NCBI GenBank assembly: GCA_030068145.1
Contig: JAPJBO010000449.1
Span: 62,001 to 126,000, forward strand
DNA length: 64,000 nucleotides
Origin: Diplonema papillatum
Taxonomy: Eukaryota > Euglenozoa > Diplonemea > Diplonemida > Diplonemidae
Direction of reading: 5' to 3'
The notes under the pieces were generated by a model, which saw only the letters and a list, made by a program, of their open reading frames with translations, was not told the origin of the DNA and did not search any database. Numbering within the stretch: position 1 is the first letter of the stretch; the number at the start of each line of letters is the position of its first letter. Below are positions 34,601-44,400 of this stretch, piece by piece. The position numbers were made by a program, and so were the translations under genes.

Positions 34601-35487
34601 ACTGGTGGACTTTCAGTAGGTGGGCTATTGGTGGGAGGAATAGGCGGACTATCGGTAGGTGGGCTACCAGTAGGTGGGCTACCAGTTGGTGGGCTACCAG
34701 TAGGTGGGCTACCAGTAGGTGGGCTACCAGTAGGTGGGATACCGGTAGGTGGGATACCGGTAGGTGGGCTACTGGTGGCTGGGCTATTGGTAGCTGGGCT
34801 ATCGGTAGCTGGGCTGCTAGTAGAAGGGGCAGTGGTTTCAGGTGGATTCGTTGGCACTCGGGTTGCCGGGATGTCGGTGCGCGGCGGAAAGGTGGGCGGA
34901 GGGGGCTGTGCGGTGGAAGGCGCGTCAGTTGCTATTTGTGTGGGTGGTGCCTGCGTGGGTGGGGAAACGGTGGACGGAATGGCAGTTGCAGGCGAACTGG
35001 TCGGAGTGTTCGTTTGAGGGGCAATAGTCGGAGGAGAGGCTGTAAGCGGGACACTGGTAGGAGGGCTTGCGGTAGGTGGTGCAGATGTAGGGGGTGCTGA
35101 GGTACGAGGCGGGAGTGTCTGCGGAGCAGCGGTATCTGGCGCAGGCGTCTCGCAGTCATCGGAGCAGAGGCAAGGCGTCGATGACGTGCAGTCTTCAGTC
35201 GAGGCTTGGGTATTGTAGTAGAGTTCCGAATTCAGGTACACGCCGTAATAGCAGCCCGTCGGGTAAGTAGTCTCACTCTCGACGGTCGGCACTGTCTTTG
35301 GCTTTGACAGATTCGTCGCGGCTCGCGTGCACATCGAAGCGGATATGACCACCTCGTACGCATGGTCCACACATGTCATACTCTGAATCTCCACGAAGGT
35401 GCAGTTCGCCTCCGTTCCCACAACGCAACATAGCACCAATAGTGCAGCGTGCTTCAGCACTGAATACGAATGGCGACACTGCCTCAT
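26030..35487 (-). CDS. Mucin-like surface protein with 7-TM domain and basic tail
   Basis: Two exons: 35487-34441 (donor GTTTGC) and 28312-26030 (acceptor CACAG). They join in phase 0 for about 1,109 residues, and the larger downstream frame has no ATG at its start, which supports the join. Domains in order: signal peptide (hydrophobic LLVLCCVVG), a Cys-rich ectodomain of about 90 residues, a Thr/Pro/Ser stalk of about 230 residues with PPTGSPPTGS hexamers likely to be O-glycosylated, seven membrane segments (first GNVLLVIIAALVFGGLYFL), and a tail of about 390 residues. The tail repeats SRRTSRR-type basic-serine clusters, which look like sites for basophilic kinases. The arrangement resembles large surface proteins of free-living kinetoplastids. 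Ligand and function are unknown. The 6,128-base intron holds the LINE described separately. Confidence 0.75.
28719..32219 (-). CDS. LINE ORF2: endonuclease, reverse transcriptase, RNase H
   Basis: About 1,166 residues. An APE-type endonuclease (roughly residues 75-300) shows VNEIG, VVGDFNP and GGSDH. The reverse transcriptase (roughly 480-760) shows DVRAAFDSIPH, RGVLQGSPLSVLLF and the catalytic YVDDL. The RNase H domain (roughly 900-1030) shows VVASDGG, TETELAAM, SDSEAA and GHADNTDINGADEAA. The C-terminus has a CKRC pair with later histidines. All expected catalytic acids are visible, so the enzyme looks intact. The frame has no AUG until well inside the endonuclease domain. It is open upstream only to about 32255, overlapping ORF1 by about 30 bases in the -1 frame. 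The domain set fits the RNase H-bearing LINE clades. Confidence 0.9.
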   Translation of the reverse strand: MNESVTSNPNNCLSAASVNPSLSIPPESSVSSSQTHPISASTNSFRPQEAHPPLVIPPLRARRFLPLDRHLILLSCNASCKMCLERFFSRLPAADVLAVNEIGREPTIFREYATRAGWTVVVVGTCPYADGHPLARTAILIKKQSLITVSQCYTGYGACSADLQVAGETLRVVSVYVPCHKRDSLTDRLGDWIAQRARDCMTDFAVVGDFNPRTTPQVERRMRRENLQELVRSRTTFSRSNATSSLDRAFVPRRSRWSLSSIRFTGGSDHAVLSLRFDKSLKRPPAMVYPTKRQTLDQATFSQMLDALDETGARPPPRPRSTKVARLQDALYRRIILRSSAGAQLKSTLNAEIRSIRKKLDAAGQHHKSPNLSSPYQPPMLENPAVFTAFLRNKYQSDALHPPIILPRDAVPIALSAEDVSAAIAVIRSTARTADFSPKFLKTMSERTLESTTAELNRWTREGVPARQRVSWIFLFWKGKAMRTSDPRGYRPIAIMPLFAKLQHSALYLKMKPLVQSLVLMHEFQFGCGRQSGAAQVVLHAREWLESEMGSEEDDERLLLLVDVRAAFDSIPHGRLIQTVERLLGPEWAKTVARVIEGQEVTIVHYDGFTPPVGLGRGVLQGSPLSVLLFVLYTCEPPPREETRAYVDDLVARTTRSRLPATFGALQSWSASKGLELAEDKILVVAKTPFVWSTEPHRETVNRAKLLGACLHADRRTSGCENDAKNLERLARLVDFTNSHVYRSTRRKCAFFRSHVLPTLSMHCLSSCFDPRAPKLVASHASLFPKHRHSRGIKEFAWCKDGFACPNVEHYAALQRTRAYLAHRPNEERDALPVAGFRRRPPRQTAVGEDILSQIDVMLGREFLLTHDVVVASDGGFLEDESRGSAGVNFGTMSFGCLLSGTVTSSTETELAAMMLLATVLRRWDVAPERVSWYSDSEAAILRIRRKEPGDPVAGVVGEYVQCLRWGKGHADNTDINGADEAATRALQERLPVLDVELLYRKNGVGAVCCYAAEDFPQLESPFRYVKRVWQYSRTKTATRSIRELASAETTKGSTLRSLEALPGAVDLLQAIIRRAVMPRATRIACKRCAALANAQHVLLADDATHNEVSDIRHAYPTDPPQLKGLLADFAKKRRDTIRHVAKRVKVLCDDPLAARWSSLVLRYLE
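32225..33439 (-). CDS. LINE ORF1 protein
   Basis: A 404-residue frame from ATG at 33439. The N-terminal 280 residues look globular with alternating short helices and strands. The C-terminal 120 residues are low complexity, Lys/Gly/Ser-rich and strongly basic (KAASKGRGAGKMGKGEKAKG), as expected of an RNA-binding chaperone. I see no zinc knuckle. Position upstream of the polymerase frame is the main ground for the name. It ends with TAG four bases before the first in-frame near-cognate start of ORF2. Confidence 0.75.
   Translation of the reverse strand: MPSAGEVLLIGDDELHAALEKVYSLCGEVSEVKKVMESIGQVARVSKVRSAGGYYKGNVVKLLEMEGECDLLQLTRAAAEHRFSINPAAWIITPPQGIELEAFQRRTARDDPFSNPPSDLIEAMEKVGMKASILRYSATGYRVYADRESEGLIGAFAERLDAAGIAVKRDGVFVKSKEQAARDREAYRERQREEYGVVGLSRTLADYEVQLALNHAGVTADVELVPAYGLTRTTTTFVVKGLDDEEEALLQSLQIKIGGRDIRFGRLGVMVGAGAESVQSPGTYAQAASRSEASSAGEEADEGLLGGKGQESRPLEVNGKSNDKAASKGRGAGKMGKGEKAKGGGRSAAVEYTVGAKRSLAREGEGSLSPPAKSKPGERGGEGGMETSPPGTPRPRVDPEDGSY
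33530..33945. repeat. Tandem AT-rich monomers at the LINE 5' end
   Basis: About ten copies of a 41-46 bp unit built on AATTAGAATTGGTAGTCAAC. Two flavours alternate irregularly: one with GTTCAATTTTGAATCCAAAT, the other with GTCCAATTTCCGATCCCAAA. Each unit carries CCAATT...AATTGG-type inverted ends that could form a hairpin. Placed just upstream of ORF1, they resemble the promoter monomers of some LINE 5' untranslated regions. Confidence 0.75.
34028..34085. repeat. Short 11-bp tandem repeat
   Basis: Five imperfect copies of ATGGCTTCGCC (one ATGGCTTTCGCC, one ATGACTTCGCC), next to the AT-rich monomers. This may still belong to the LINE 5' region. Confidence 0.7.
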
Positions 35488-36120
35488 TTCATCTCAGCTT
35501 CCCGGCTATCCTTCACGAAGGGTACCGGAACGCTTGTTTTCTTTTTCCCTGTAGTTTTGAACTTGAGGTTTGCAACCCAAACTCTGCATCCAATTGCGAG
35601 CTAGCCACAGCAGCAGCTGTACCTTGTAGGTCAGTCTTTACTACGGCAAGAAATGCTCGGACGATTGCGATACAACAAATTTGTAGGTCAACTACCCCTC
35701 TTTGCTGCTCCACTTGCCGGCGAGTTGTGACCAGTCTAGAGACAAGAGAAAACCACATGACGGATAAACAGAACTCATGTTTAAGGGCCGAAAGACCTTG
35801 AAGGCGGAAGCATTCAGGGTGTCTATCGAAACATATCAGAGGGAAAACCTCAAAATACTCAAATTCTCCAAATAGGTGCCTCGTATCAACGAGGGAGTGT
35901 GCCTCGACGTCAACACATAGTTTCTTCCTACTTTCAGTGTCCTAGCTACAGGTGCGGCAGAGCTGCATGCATCAGGATTGCTTGCAAACCCCGCTTTCCG
36001 AGCTACCGGGCTTCGGACCAGACGACTCCACCTGGACAAAACGTGGAAGCAGCAAGGGCTCACGCCCCCCGGTGACCCCGGTGATCGATGGTTAATCATG
36101 AATCCCTTCCCCCAGTAGGA
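35488..36120. other. Intergenic spacer
   Basis: About 630 bases between the surface-protein start and the end of the zinc-ribbon gene. I see no gene or repeat. Confidence 0.5.
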
Positions 36121-37659
36121 CTACTCTTTCGCGGTCAAACGCGAGACGCACGAAGCCTGCTCTTCTTGTGTCATCTTCTTGAACTGCTTCTCGTGCGAGC
36201 CGACGTGCCGTTGCCATAGAGCAGTCTTCCTGTCCCGCGATTTGTCTTGCTGTTCGTCGTGCAGCCGCAACACAGCCGCCTGCACCTGTTCGGGCGACAC
36301 GCTGCTTTTGGGCGGGGCGGGCACGTATTTTGCGAGCAGCGCGCGGGTCGCGTCCTTTTTACGGTCAACCTCGCCGTACAGCCGCGCGGTCGCACTGCCA
36401 ATTGAATCGGCGTCGAGCTGTACCGTCTTGCACAGCGGGATAAACGTCTCATTCTTTTCGTCGATGCGCCGTTTGCGTTCGACCTGCATGTAGTACAGTC
36501 GCTGGTTGGAGGCCGACAGCTCAGATTTGCTGGAGATGACCTTCGACGGAGAGCTGGAAACCTTGTTGTTGTGCTTGCGCGTCAACGCGGTGGACAAACG
36601 GGCTGCGTGCACGAAAAAGTCGTCGTGGAGCCGCTTCGCGAGCTTCTCCTGCTGCTCGACGGGCAGCTTCCGCGGGGGGCAGTTGTATAGCCACGAGGCG
36701 GGGGGTAGCTGGGTGGACTCTGCGTCGGCGCCTTCGTCGGGTTCTTCTTCTTTTCCGCCGCCGCTGCGGTCGTCGGCGCTCCCCGCGGGCTTCGCCGGCT
36801 GCGGTTTGCCGCCGGGCGGGGCTGGGGGGGTCTGCTGCTGTTTTCTGGTCGCGCGCTCGGGGAATACGGGCACGTGCCTGCCGCAGGGGACGCCGTGCGA
36901 GTGCGCAAGGTACAGCAGCTTGGCCACGACTTCTTCCCGCTCAGTGACGTGTTCCGGGAGGCAGAAACTCTCGTCCGGGGTTATCAATCTCGGCGGGTCT
37001 GCGCTGAGCACGACCTTGTCGACATAGACCTTCTTCTTTCCTACCAGTACAACTAGCCTTTGATCATCTGTACGCTGCACGACGACACTCTTCCCGAGGC
37101 GTTCATCCACAAACGTAACGGAACCCTCCGCCTTGTATCTCTTCCTCCCGGGGACACTCAAAGCGTCCAGCCGCGGTGAGGCCGCAACCTTGGTCAAGGA
37201 GAGAGGGGTGGAGTTGAGGCGCGGCCCGTCGAGAGGGCAGAAAATGTCGATTTTTTCGCGCTTCGCCGGCGGGGCCGGCCGCCCCCGCCGGCTCCCGAGC
37301 CACGGCGGCCGGATGCTGAAGAGCTCGGCTTTGAAGACGCCCCGCTCGCCGGCGTACCCGCCGGGGGTGTTGTCGGCGGCGACCGACGCCTGGCCCACGC
37401 CTTCGCCGGGCGACGCGCTGCTGTTGTAGCTGTTGCTGGCCTTCAGCTCTTCGGCCTCTTCCCGCGTCGCGCACTCTGCCGGCGGCATGTGCAGGAGCCC
37501 CATCTTGTCCAGCTTTTCGAGGTAGTCCACGTACTTGAGAAACACCGAATCGCCGACCTCGGCGCCGCAGGCACTGCAGTACCGCCCATGCCCGGCGACT
37601 TGTTCTCCGCAGGCGGTGCAGCACGGAACGTGCAGCTTTTTCTTCGGCTTTCTTGCCAT
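36121..37659 (-). CDS. Zinc-ribbon protein with RLY-type repeats
   Basis: The start is the ATG at 37659, directly after TTGCAG, which could be a splice acceptor; the longer frame begins with GTG. About 512 residues. The N-terminus has a zinc ribbon: Cys pairs CTAC and CSAC about ten residues apart (near residues 14-31). The middle is Pro/Gly-rich with a predicted beta segment (KSVVVQRTDDQRLVVLVGKK). The C-terminal 190 residues hold four roughly 45-residue helical repeats that start RLHDDFF, RLYYMQV, RLYGEVD and RLHDEQQ and are rich in Lys/Arg. This RLY pattern resembles repeats in trypanosomatid hypothetical proteins, from memory and without a search. No enzyme motif is visible and the function is unknown. 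Confidence 0.7.
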   Translation of the reverse strand: MARKPKKKLHVPCCTACGEQVAGHGRYCSACGAEVGDSVFLKYVDYLEKLDKMGLLHMPPAECATREEAEELKASNSYNSSASPGEGVGQASVAADNTPGGYAGERGVFKAELFSIRPPWLGSRRGRPAPPAKREKIDIFCPLDGPRLNSTPLSLTKVAASPRLDALSVPGRKRYKAEGSVTFVDERLGKSVVVQRTDDQRLVVLVGKKKVYVDKVVLSADPPRLITPDESFCLPEHVTEREEVVAKLLYLAHSHGVPCGRHVPVFPERATRKQQQTPPAPPGGKPQPAKPAGSADDRSGGGKEEEPDEGADAESTQLPPASWLYNCPPRKLPVEQQEKLAKRLHDDFFVHAARLSTALTRKHNNKVSSSPSKVISSKSELSASNQRLYYMQVERKRRIDEKNETFIPLCKTVQLDADSIGSATARLYGEVDRKKDATRALLAKYVPAPPKSSVSPEQVQAAVLRLHDEQQDKSRDRKTALWQRHVGSHEKQFKKMTQEEQASCVSRLTAKE

Positions 37660-38939
37660 CTGCAACACACCCTCCTTAGCGTCGCCTCCGTTTGCTGTTT
37701 GCCACCCTGGGGGGGAAGGGCTGTGTGCTTCGTGTGAGGCGGAGGTCTCTTAAAAAGGAGAAGGGGGCCACTAATGTGGACCAGACCACTTTTGTGAGTT
37801 TGGATATTTTCGCTTATGATCGAGCAGACGTTGCAACCACTTTCGGGACTCTGCATGGCGCACGCCATTGCTCGCGTATCGCAAAGGTAAAGATACGTAC
37901 CAAGCCGTGCGACCCTGTGAACGTATCCCGTTTGAAAAACGGCTACCTTGAAAGCCAGATCCTAGGGTAGTTTAGTTCAAACCCCGATTTGGAAACCGGG
38001 AGACCGGACTCAAATTAATCCCCGCACTAGCTGGCTGTAATGGGCCTTGGTTTATCTGAAGGAGTGCTTTGACAAATCTTTCTAGCCACAATCTAATTCT
38101 GCAGCGATTTTCGAAGCTAGTAACGAGGCCAGCGTAGGGGGTTCGTGCACACACCAGAAAGCAGAGGTTTGAGATATTCTGAACTTTGATCGAAGCTACG
38201 GAAAGAGGGGACAGAGGTAAGATGATTGATGCTTCCCCGCGTGGAGGTAGGGTGGGAGGGAGAGAGGGGCCAAAAAACTGATTGAAATAAAAACGGTTGA
38301 TGGAAAGGGACAGGGTACGAAGAGGTTAGGCGACGAAAAGGCAAAAGAAAAATTAAGGGTCGGAATGGCAGAGAATTTCTTTGTACATAGTTTTTAGTAC
38401 CGCGTAGGCTTTTTGCTGAGAGAAGATCTCACACAACAGTCTCTGCACAGAATACAGAAGCTACGCTTGGTCGAAATCGTCTTTCGCCATTGCTTCAGCT
38501 CCGTCTGCGGTCACAATGCTGAACAGCGGATCGGAGAGTGTAGGCACTCTGGAGAGCAAACGTCTGATACGGGTCGCATAGTAAATAGCGAACACTTTCC
38601 GAGATGGCACAACTAGTCCCTCAAGTGGTATAGTACAGGTATGTGCACAAGTACCAGCGGTTTGCCTTCGCACACACAGGCTTCTGGGTTCGCAAAGATC
38701 CTGCGAGGACCCGTCATGCTAGCAACCCCACCACTCGCACGCAGTTTGCGATGTTCTCCTTCGAAGCCATGACGCTTCGGTTGCACGACCTGCAGCCAAT
38801 GATCTGGCGTTACGTCGGCATGGCTAGACGTGAGCGACTCACGTTTGCCCAGTCTTGCGCAGGGGTGGGACGGAGCACGGGGTAGCGGTCCCTATCGCCG
38901 CCAGCAGGCTGCGCTGGCGGTGCGACGCGAGCCAGGGCA
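37660..38939. other. Intergenic spacer
   Basis: About 1.3 kb between the zinc-ribbon gene start and the uL30 stop. The short frames are not convincing. I see no repeat or RNA gene. Confidence 0.5.
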
Positions 38940-40389
38940 TCATGCGGGGGTCGCCGCCTTCTTCTTCCCGCGGCGGCACTTCTTCTTCGGCTGCCCCTCT
39001 GCCGGCGTGGCCGCCTTGCTCTTCGCGACGGGCTCCGGTGCCTTGGTCTGCGGCAGGTCCGGCATGCACGTCAGCATGAAAGAAGCAAACGTGCCTTCGC
39101 CAGCATCGGTGTGACGGGCACGCTTGCGGCGAGCTGCTTCTGCCTGGTCTTTGCCCGGCGGCTCGAGCTTGAAGGGCGCGAGGAAGTCGACGACTTGCTG
39201 GTACACCGGGGAATGCGTTGCGATCGCGTGTTCGATGTCTTCAATGCAGAGGATGTTGTGGTCCCCGAGCTTGTCCTCCACCACTTGGTTCCCGCCAATT
39301 GGAACCCGCATCCCGCTCTCGTTGCGGGTGTATCCCCGCGTTCGGATGAGAAACCGGATTTGTTCCGGCGTCGGGTAACCCCACTTCACGTAATCTCTAA
39401 GCAGGTGCAGCGACTGCAGCGTCTCCTGGTTGATCGTGATGAACACTCCGTCGTACATCTTCGTCAACCGCCACTTTGCCAGCATTCGTTTGCACGTCTC
39501 CGGAATGTCGTCACTGCGAGAAGAAATTGTCGGTACATAAGAAAGGCTACGAAGCCACACTACCATTTCGTGTTCGCAAAACAAGCCAGGGTCAAATTTA
39601 AAAGAGCTAGTTCAGCTCAACCGTATTCCGTTATCGTGCAGAAATCCCCATGTCTCCTTTCAGGGAACAAGGCGGAAGAAATCTTGAAACACTGCTGCAT
39701 ACCCCTTCACCCGAATAGCGAACGCCATGGCGCCTTCCGTCGTTGCAGGGACCTTCAGAGGAACCTGACCTTGCACCTTTTGCCGTCTGGAGATCTCTTT
39801 CTTCTGATCCTCTCGTCGCTTGAAGTTGTTGACGAAGTCACGGGCGTTACGGAAGATCTGAGGGAAAGGTTCGTTTGCTGAAGGCGATCTTTCTTTTGTA
39901 CATTATGTCCTCGGTACACCTTGTGGCAATACGCAAACTTTGAAAAGAGGGTTAAAAGTCCCTGAAACCGATGAGTAAGGTTAGAGTTGGAGATGCGTTC
40001 AAATAGTAATCATTACTCCTACACTGGAGTGTATGATTGAGACGCCTGGACCTATTCGGATCCATGTTGCGAGACGGCTTGCCGGCTGCCTCAGTTTTGG
40101 GCCGACCAACCAGGATAGGAATAGACTGCTGCAGGCTAATTCTGCAGACATCATTCTGACTCGTTCGTCGGCGACGGCGCCACGCGCGTTGCGTAGTCAA
40201 TGCGCAAAGGGGACATACCATCTTCCTCAGCTTTTTCCGCTGCCCCACGGCCTTCTCGTGCTCCCTTCCCTTGCGCACTTTGTCGGCATGCAGCGTCTCG
40301 ATCTTCTTCCGGCGCTTCAAGATCGTCGTCGTGATGCGCTCACCTGGCCCACTCGCCAGGTTTTTCGAGACATTGAGATTCTTACCCAT
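38940..40389 (-). CDS. RPL7: 60S ribosomal protein uL30 (L7)
   Basis: Three exons join in phase: 40389-40219 (donor GTATGT), 39857-39703 (acceptor CTCAG, donor GTATGC), 39513-38940 (acceptor CGCAG), giving 299 residues from ATG at 40389. Exon 1 is the basic N-terminal helix (ILKRRKKIETLHADKVRKG). Exon 2 has IFRNARDFVNNFKRRE and AMAFAIRVKG. Exon 3 has the family core: KMYDGVFITINQETLQSLHL, YVKWGYPTPEQIRFLIRTRG, GDHNILCIEDIEHAI and FLAPFKL. uL30 is a structural protein of the large ribosomal subunit, acting in the cytosol. It is about 50 residues longer than human L7; the excess is a C-terminal Lys/Ala-rich tail ending KKKCRRGKKKAATPA. Confidence 0.95.
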
Positions 40390-41407
40390 TTTTGATTCGT
40401 TAGTGCCAAAACTATTCGTTGACGTTTTTTGCAGTTCATTGCGAGACGTGGTGCTCTTGAGGCCGGAAGAGGTGACCGCTTAGGAGAAGGCAAAGCTCCG
40501 CGTTAAGTAAATCGCAGTGAAAGAGACCGAGCCACACCCAAGGCAAATACTGCCCCATGCAAAGTAGATCCCGCCTTCGTATCAACTGACTGGCCGACCG
40601 ACGGGCAACGACCTTTTAGAACTCGTATCAACTGACTGGCCGACGGACGGGCAACGACCTTTTAGAACTCAAGTCAATAGCTCAGTTGTTGTCGTTAACG
40701 CGTTCCCGCCATGGGCGAGAAGAGACACGTGCCCTTCCCGGGTACGGGAACCAGGGTATCCGCAGACTGTGACGAGTGGGACTCGATACTAATAATAATC
40801 AAAAGGGAAATGAAGGTGTTGACAGAAACAGCCCTTTCTCGGGGCAAGCGCCAAGCTGGCAAGCAAGGCACTGCCATGTGGAAGGGTACCGTTCGGCGGG
40901 GCGAGTGTGACACTCAACAAATAGCAAGGTGTAAGTGAAATCATCGTTGCGCGTAAGGAACCCCAAAACAACAAGAACGCCATGATCGATCTGCGTTTAT
41001 AGCCTTCTTTGCGATTTATGGGGCCACCGGTTCAAAGTCTCCGGTCGACCAGAAGCCTTCACTCGGATATCAGCAATACTGGGTGACCAATTGGCTTTCA
41101 ACCCGGCTCGCTCTAAGAGCCGTATTGGAAGCGAAAGTAAATGGAGTCTATTTTCGTTTGCCTGGCACGGACAAATGAAGTTGCGCCCAACAAGTCCTGC
41201 CCGTGTGTCATGTCTCACGGAGTTTCCGGTCCTGGCCGTCGTCCCGGTTCCGAGAATCGAACAGCTGGGCAACGCTGTCTACACAAAGAATGGAGCTGCG
41301 ACTTCCGAGTCGGTCAAGTGTCTTCGTCCACAATGAAAATCACTGTTTTCACCGCTGGTCAGGTCGAGTCAACGGCAGCCCTCCGTTTGAATAGCTACCG
41401 ATGCTCC
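40390..41407. other. Intergenic spacer with a 46-bp duplication
   Basis: About 1 kb with no supported gene. A 46-bp direct tandem duplication lies at 40578-40669. Confidence 0.5.
40578..40669. repeat. 46-bp tandem duplication
   Basis: Two adjacent copies (40578-40623 and 40624-40669) beginning CGTATCAACTGACTGGCCGA differ at a single base. They lie upstream of the uL30 start. Confidence 0.9.
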
Positions 41408-44400
41408 TCATCCCACGGCAGCCGTCTCAGGGGGACTGCGCAGGGGAGGCTGAGAGCCAACGAGTGCGTTTTTTATATCACTGGCATGCGACAAACCGTC
41501 CCGGACAAATCGGCCTGGCAGACTTCCTGCTTCCGACGCGACCTCGGAGGCATCATCAATGTGGAAGCTTTCGGTGAAGGACGCTGCGTCCGCCATGCTG
41601 CGTCCCCTGCTGCCACGTCGCCGCAAGCTGTCCCGCAAGCGGCTGCTTCTGGGCTCGGTTTGCGGCTGGGTGTCAGCGGCGGCGTTGTCCTTCCCTTTTT
41701 TCCGTGCACTTTCTCGGGATCCGCTGCTTCCGCTAGCTCCGCCACTCGCACTGCGACGAATCTGGTCAGCCGCCACAGGCCCGCTCGGTACCCGTTCAGT
41801 GTCGACACTGCCTGCATCCGACGACGCACCGTCTAGGCGGAAGCTCGCGTAGGCTGACTCCGCCGCGCTCTTTCGGTGCACAGCTCCCCTCTCATCACTC
41901 CGTACCTGCCGTTTTGCCGCCCCACCGGCTGTGCCCTCTCCGTCCCCGCTGCCACGGCGCGAAGCCTGCGGGGTGATGGCCTCCGTATGGGGGACAAGTT
42001 GTCCACTTCGACTAGCACCTCCAACCTGCTCACCGTCGTCCCTACTGTCCGCATCTGACGAACCTTCGATGCGAAAGCTTTCGTGCGCCGACCCCGCGAC
42101 GCTTTTCCTCGGCGTGACGCCGAATCCCACACTTTCTGACCGGTGTGGGGTCGGTGGTAGAACGCCACTGACGAGCTGCCGGGCGCGACTGCTTGTCTCT
42201 GATGCGGGAGTGGAGGCATCGTCGATCCGGAAGCTTGCACACGGAGAAGCTACATCCGCGATGCTATTTGGGTTGCTCATCCTTGCGCTACGCGCATGCG
42301 TGACGCTGTTCCTAAGACGGTCGCGTAGGCTCGCTGGTCCTGCAGCCTTTCCTCCTTCGCGGAGACTGCCTGTTTGTGACGTGATTGCCGATGCGTCATC
42401 GACATGGAAACTTGAAGAAGCGGATTTGCCGTCGGTGCTGGTACCCGACCGCAGTCGCCCAAATGTACTCGCGCGGGGCGGCTGCATGCTGTTGCTGCTC
42501 TGACCTGCTTTGCGTCCTCTCTCCGTACTGCCTGCTTCCGACGCAGTCGCCGAAGAATAGTCGATACGGAAGGACCCGGCATCGACGGCGCTACCCGTCG
42601 TTTCACTGAGTCTGACGCTCGGTTGTGGAACGGCCGCCTGGCCTTTCACGTTTTCATCCTCGACGCTGCGCGAATCCGACACGGTGGCGGCTGAATCGCG
42701 TTCTATAAAGAAGCTGCCGGCAGGAGACGCAGCATCTGTGATACTGTTGTCTCTATTCGGGGGACGGGATGCAGGGTTCGCTGCATGCGGTTCTTCTCTT
42801 TGCGACGAATCCGACCCCTCCTCGTCAACCATCGCAAAACTCAAAGAAGACGGCTGGCTATCGGAGGGCACCTGCGCTTTGTCAGCGACGTCCGCCTTGC
42901 CTTCCTCAGACCCCACGTTGATGCGGAAGCTTTCCGCTGGCGAAGCTGGGTCGTCCACTGCGTGTTTCGCTTGACCATTCTGTCCAGGAGGTGCTGGCTC
43001 CTCAGCAGAGAAGACCTTTGGTGGTGGCGTTGCCAAAGCAACGTCGCCTTGTCCGACGAGGGACTCTTTTCGTGTCTCGTCCTGCTTCGTGCGACCGGTT
43101 GTGATCGCCGAACCTTCATTTGGCATGAGGCCACCAGCACCCGCCTCGGTTGCATCGTCGGATGCAACTTCTTCTGCAACTGCAACTGCCAGCGGCGTTG
43201 GTTGGTTGCTGCCAGCTGCATCCTTGCGAGCAGCATCAGCTGGCGTACTTTCGCTGGGAGCTGCGGCGTTTTCACCCGTCGCGCTGAAGGTATCGTTTGC
43301 CGGGTTCGCGCCGGGGGCTACGTTCGGCGGGGTTTCGCTGGTTTCGTCAGCAGTTGGCACGTGCCGCGCTATGCTATCGGTTTGCCGACCGGGAGAGCGA
43401 AAAGACACGTCAGAAGATGCGCGGAATTTGTCTTTTCTACTTGCCGATTCGGACCCAGTGCCAGTCGGTGCTGCCACCTCTGCTGGTTCATCGCAACTTA
43501 CAGCTTCTTCGAATACTGACTGCGATGTCGTAGTGTCCAGCATTGGGGTATCAGGGACCGCCAGGTACCGGTGATTCAGTTGTTCCGGCCACCGGTTTTG
43601 CAAAGCGCCGTCCGTCTCCTCTACCACGCCCGCGGTGAAGCTGCCCTTGCAGGTTTCGCTGTTCATCTGTTGCTCTGAGCGGGCCTCAGCTCCATCTTTA
43701 ACAAGCGCGGGTTCGTGACGTTTTCCTTCAACGGCGGCATCAGGGGCGTCCCTCTCGTGTGCATCTGCTTGACATGTGTCGCCGGCTGATTCAAGGCGAT
43801 TCGCAGTCAAAGCAGATGCAGATGCAGCCATCAAGTCCAAGACCGCCGCGGCGATGCTCGCGTGGTACGCAGCACTTGAACCCCTCGGCTGAGCATCCCC
43901 TTCCTTGTCACCGGTCTGCTGGGTGGCGTTTCCGCCAGATCCCTCCTCCGCGCTGGCGATTGCATCCACGGTGTGCGCAGCCTGACTGTCCTTCGCCGCT
44001 GCATCCATCAAACACCACGTTGAAACGACGATGGCCGAGGCCGAGCTCACGAATGCGCGCTGGGTGCACTCGCTGGGGAGTTCTTCGCTTTGGGCTTCGC
44101 CGTCAAACGAAGCAGGGTCCCGGGCTCTCAGCGGCCCGGCGAGTTCCCTCGCGTAGCGGTGATTCTCAGTCGGCTCCTGCGGCTCGGCAGAAGCACGGGG
44201 GAACGGCGCGGGGTAAAAAGCGGCCAACGCACCGGGATCCCGACCGAGGGCGTCGGCCGGTGCCGGTCCCGGCGGCAGCCCTGACCGCGACCCCGCCGCG
44301 TCGATTTCGGTGGAGACGGCGGCGGCGGCTAAAACGGCCGGCGCCGCAACGCAGGCGGCGAGCGAGGACCAAGTGTGGGGAGCGCACTCGAGGTCGGGGG

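Noticed and set aside
34460-35017. Plus-strand glycine/valine repeat frame (VGGLPVGGLPVGG)
   Set aside because: It is the antisense shadow of the Thr/Pro/Ser mucin stalk, which has a signal peptide, Cys-rich domain and phase-matched exon join.
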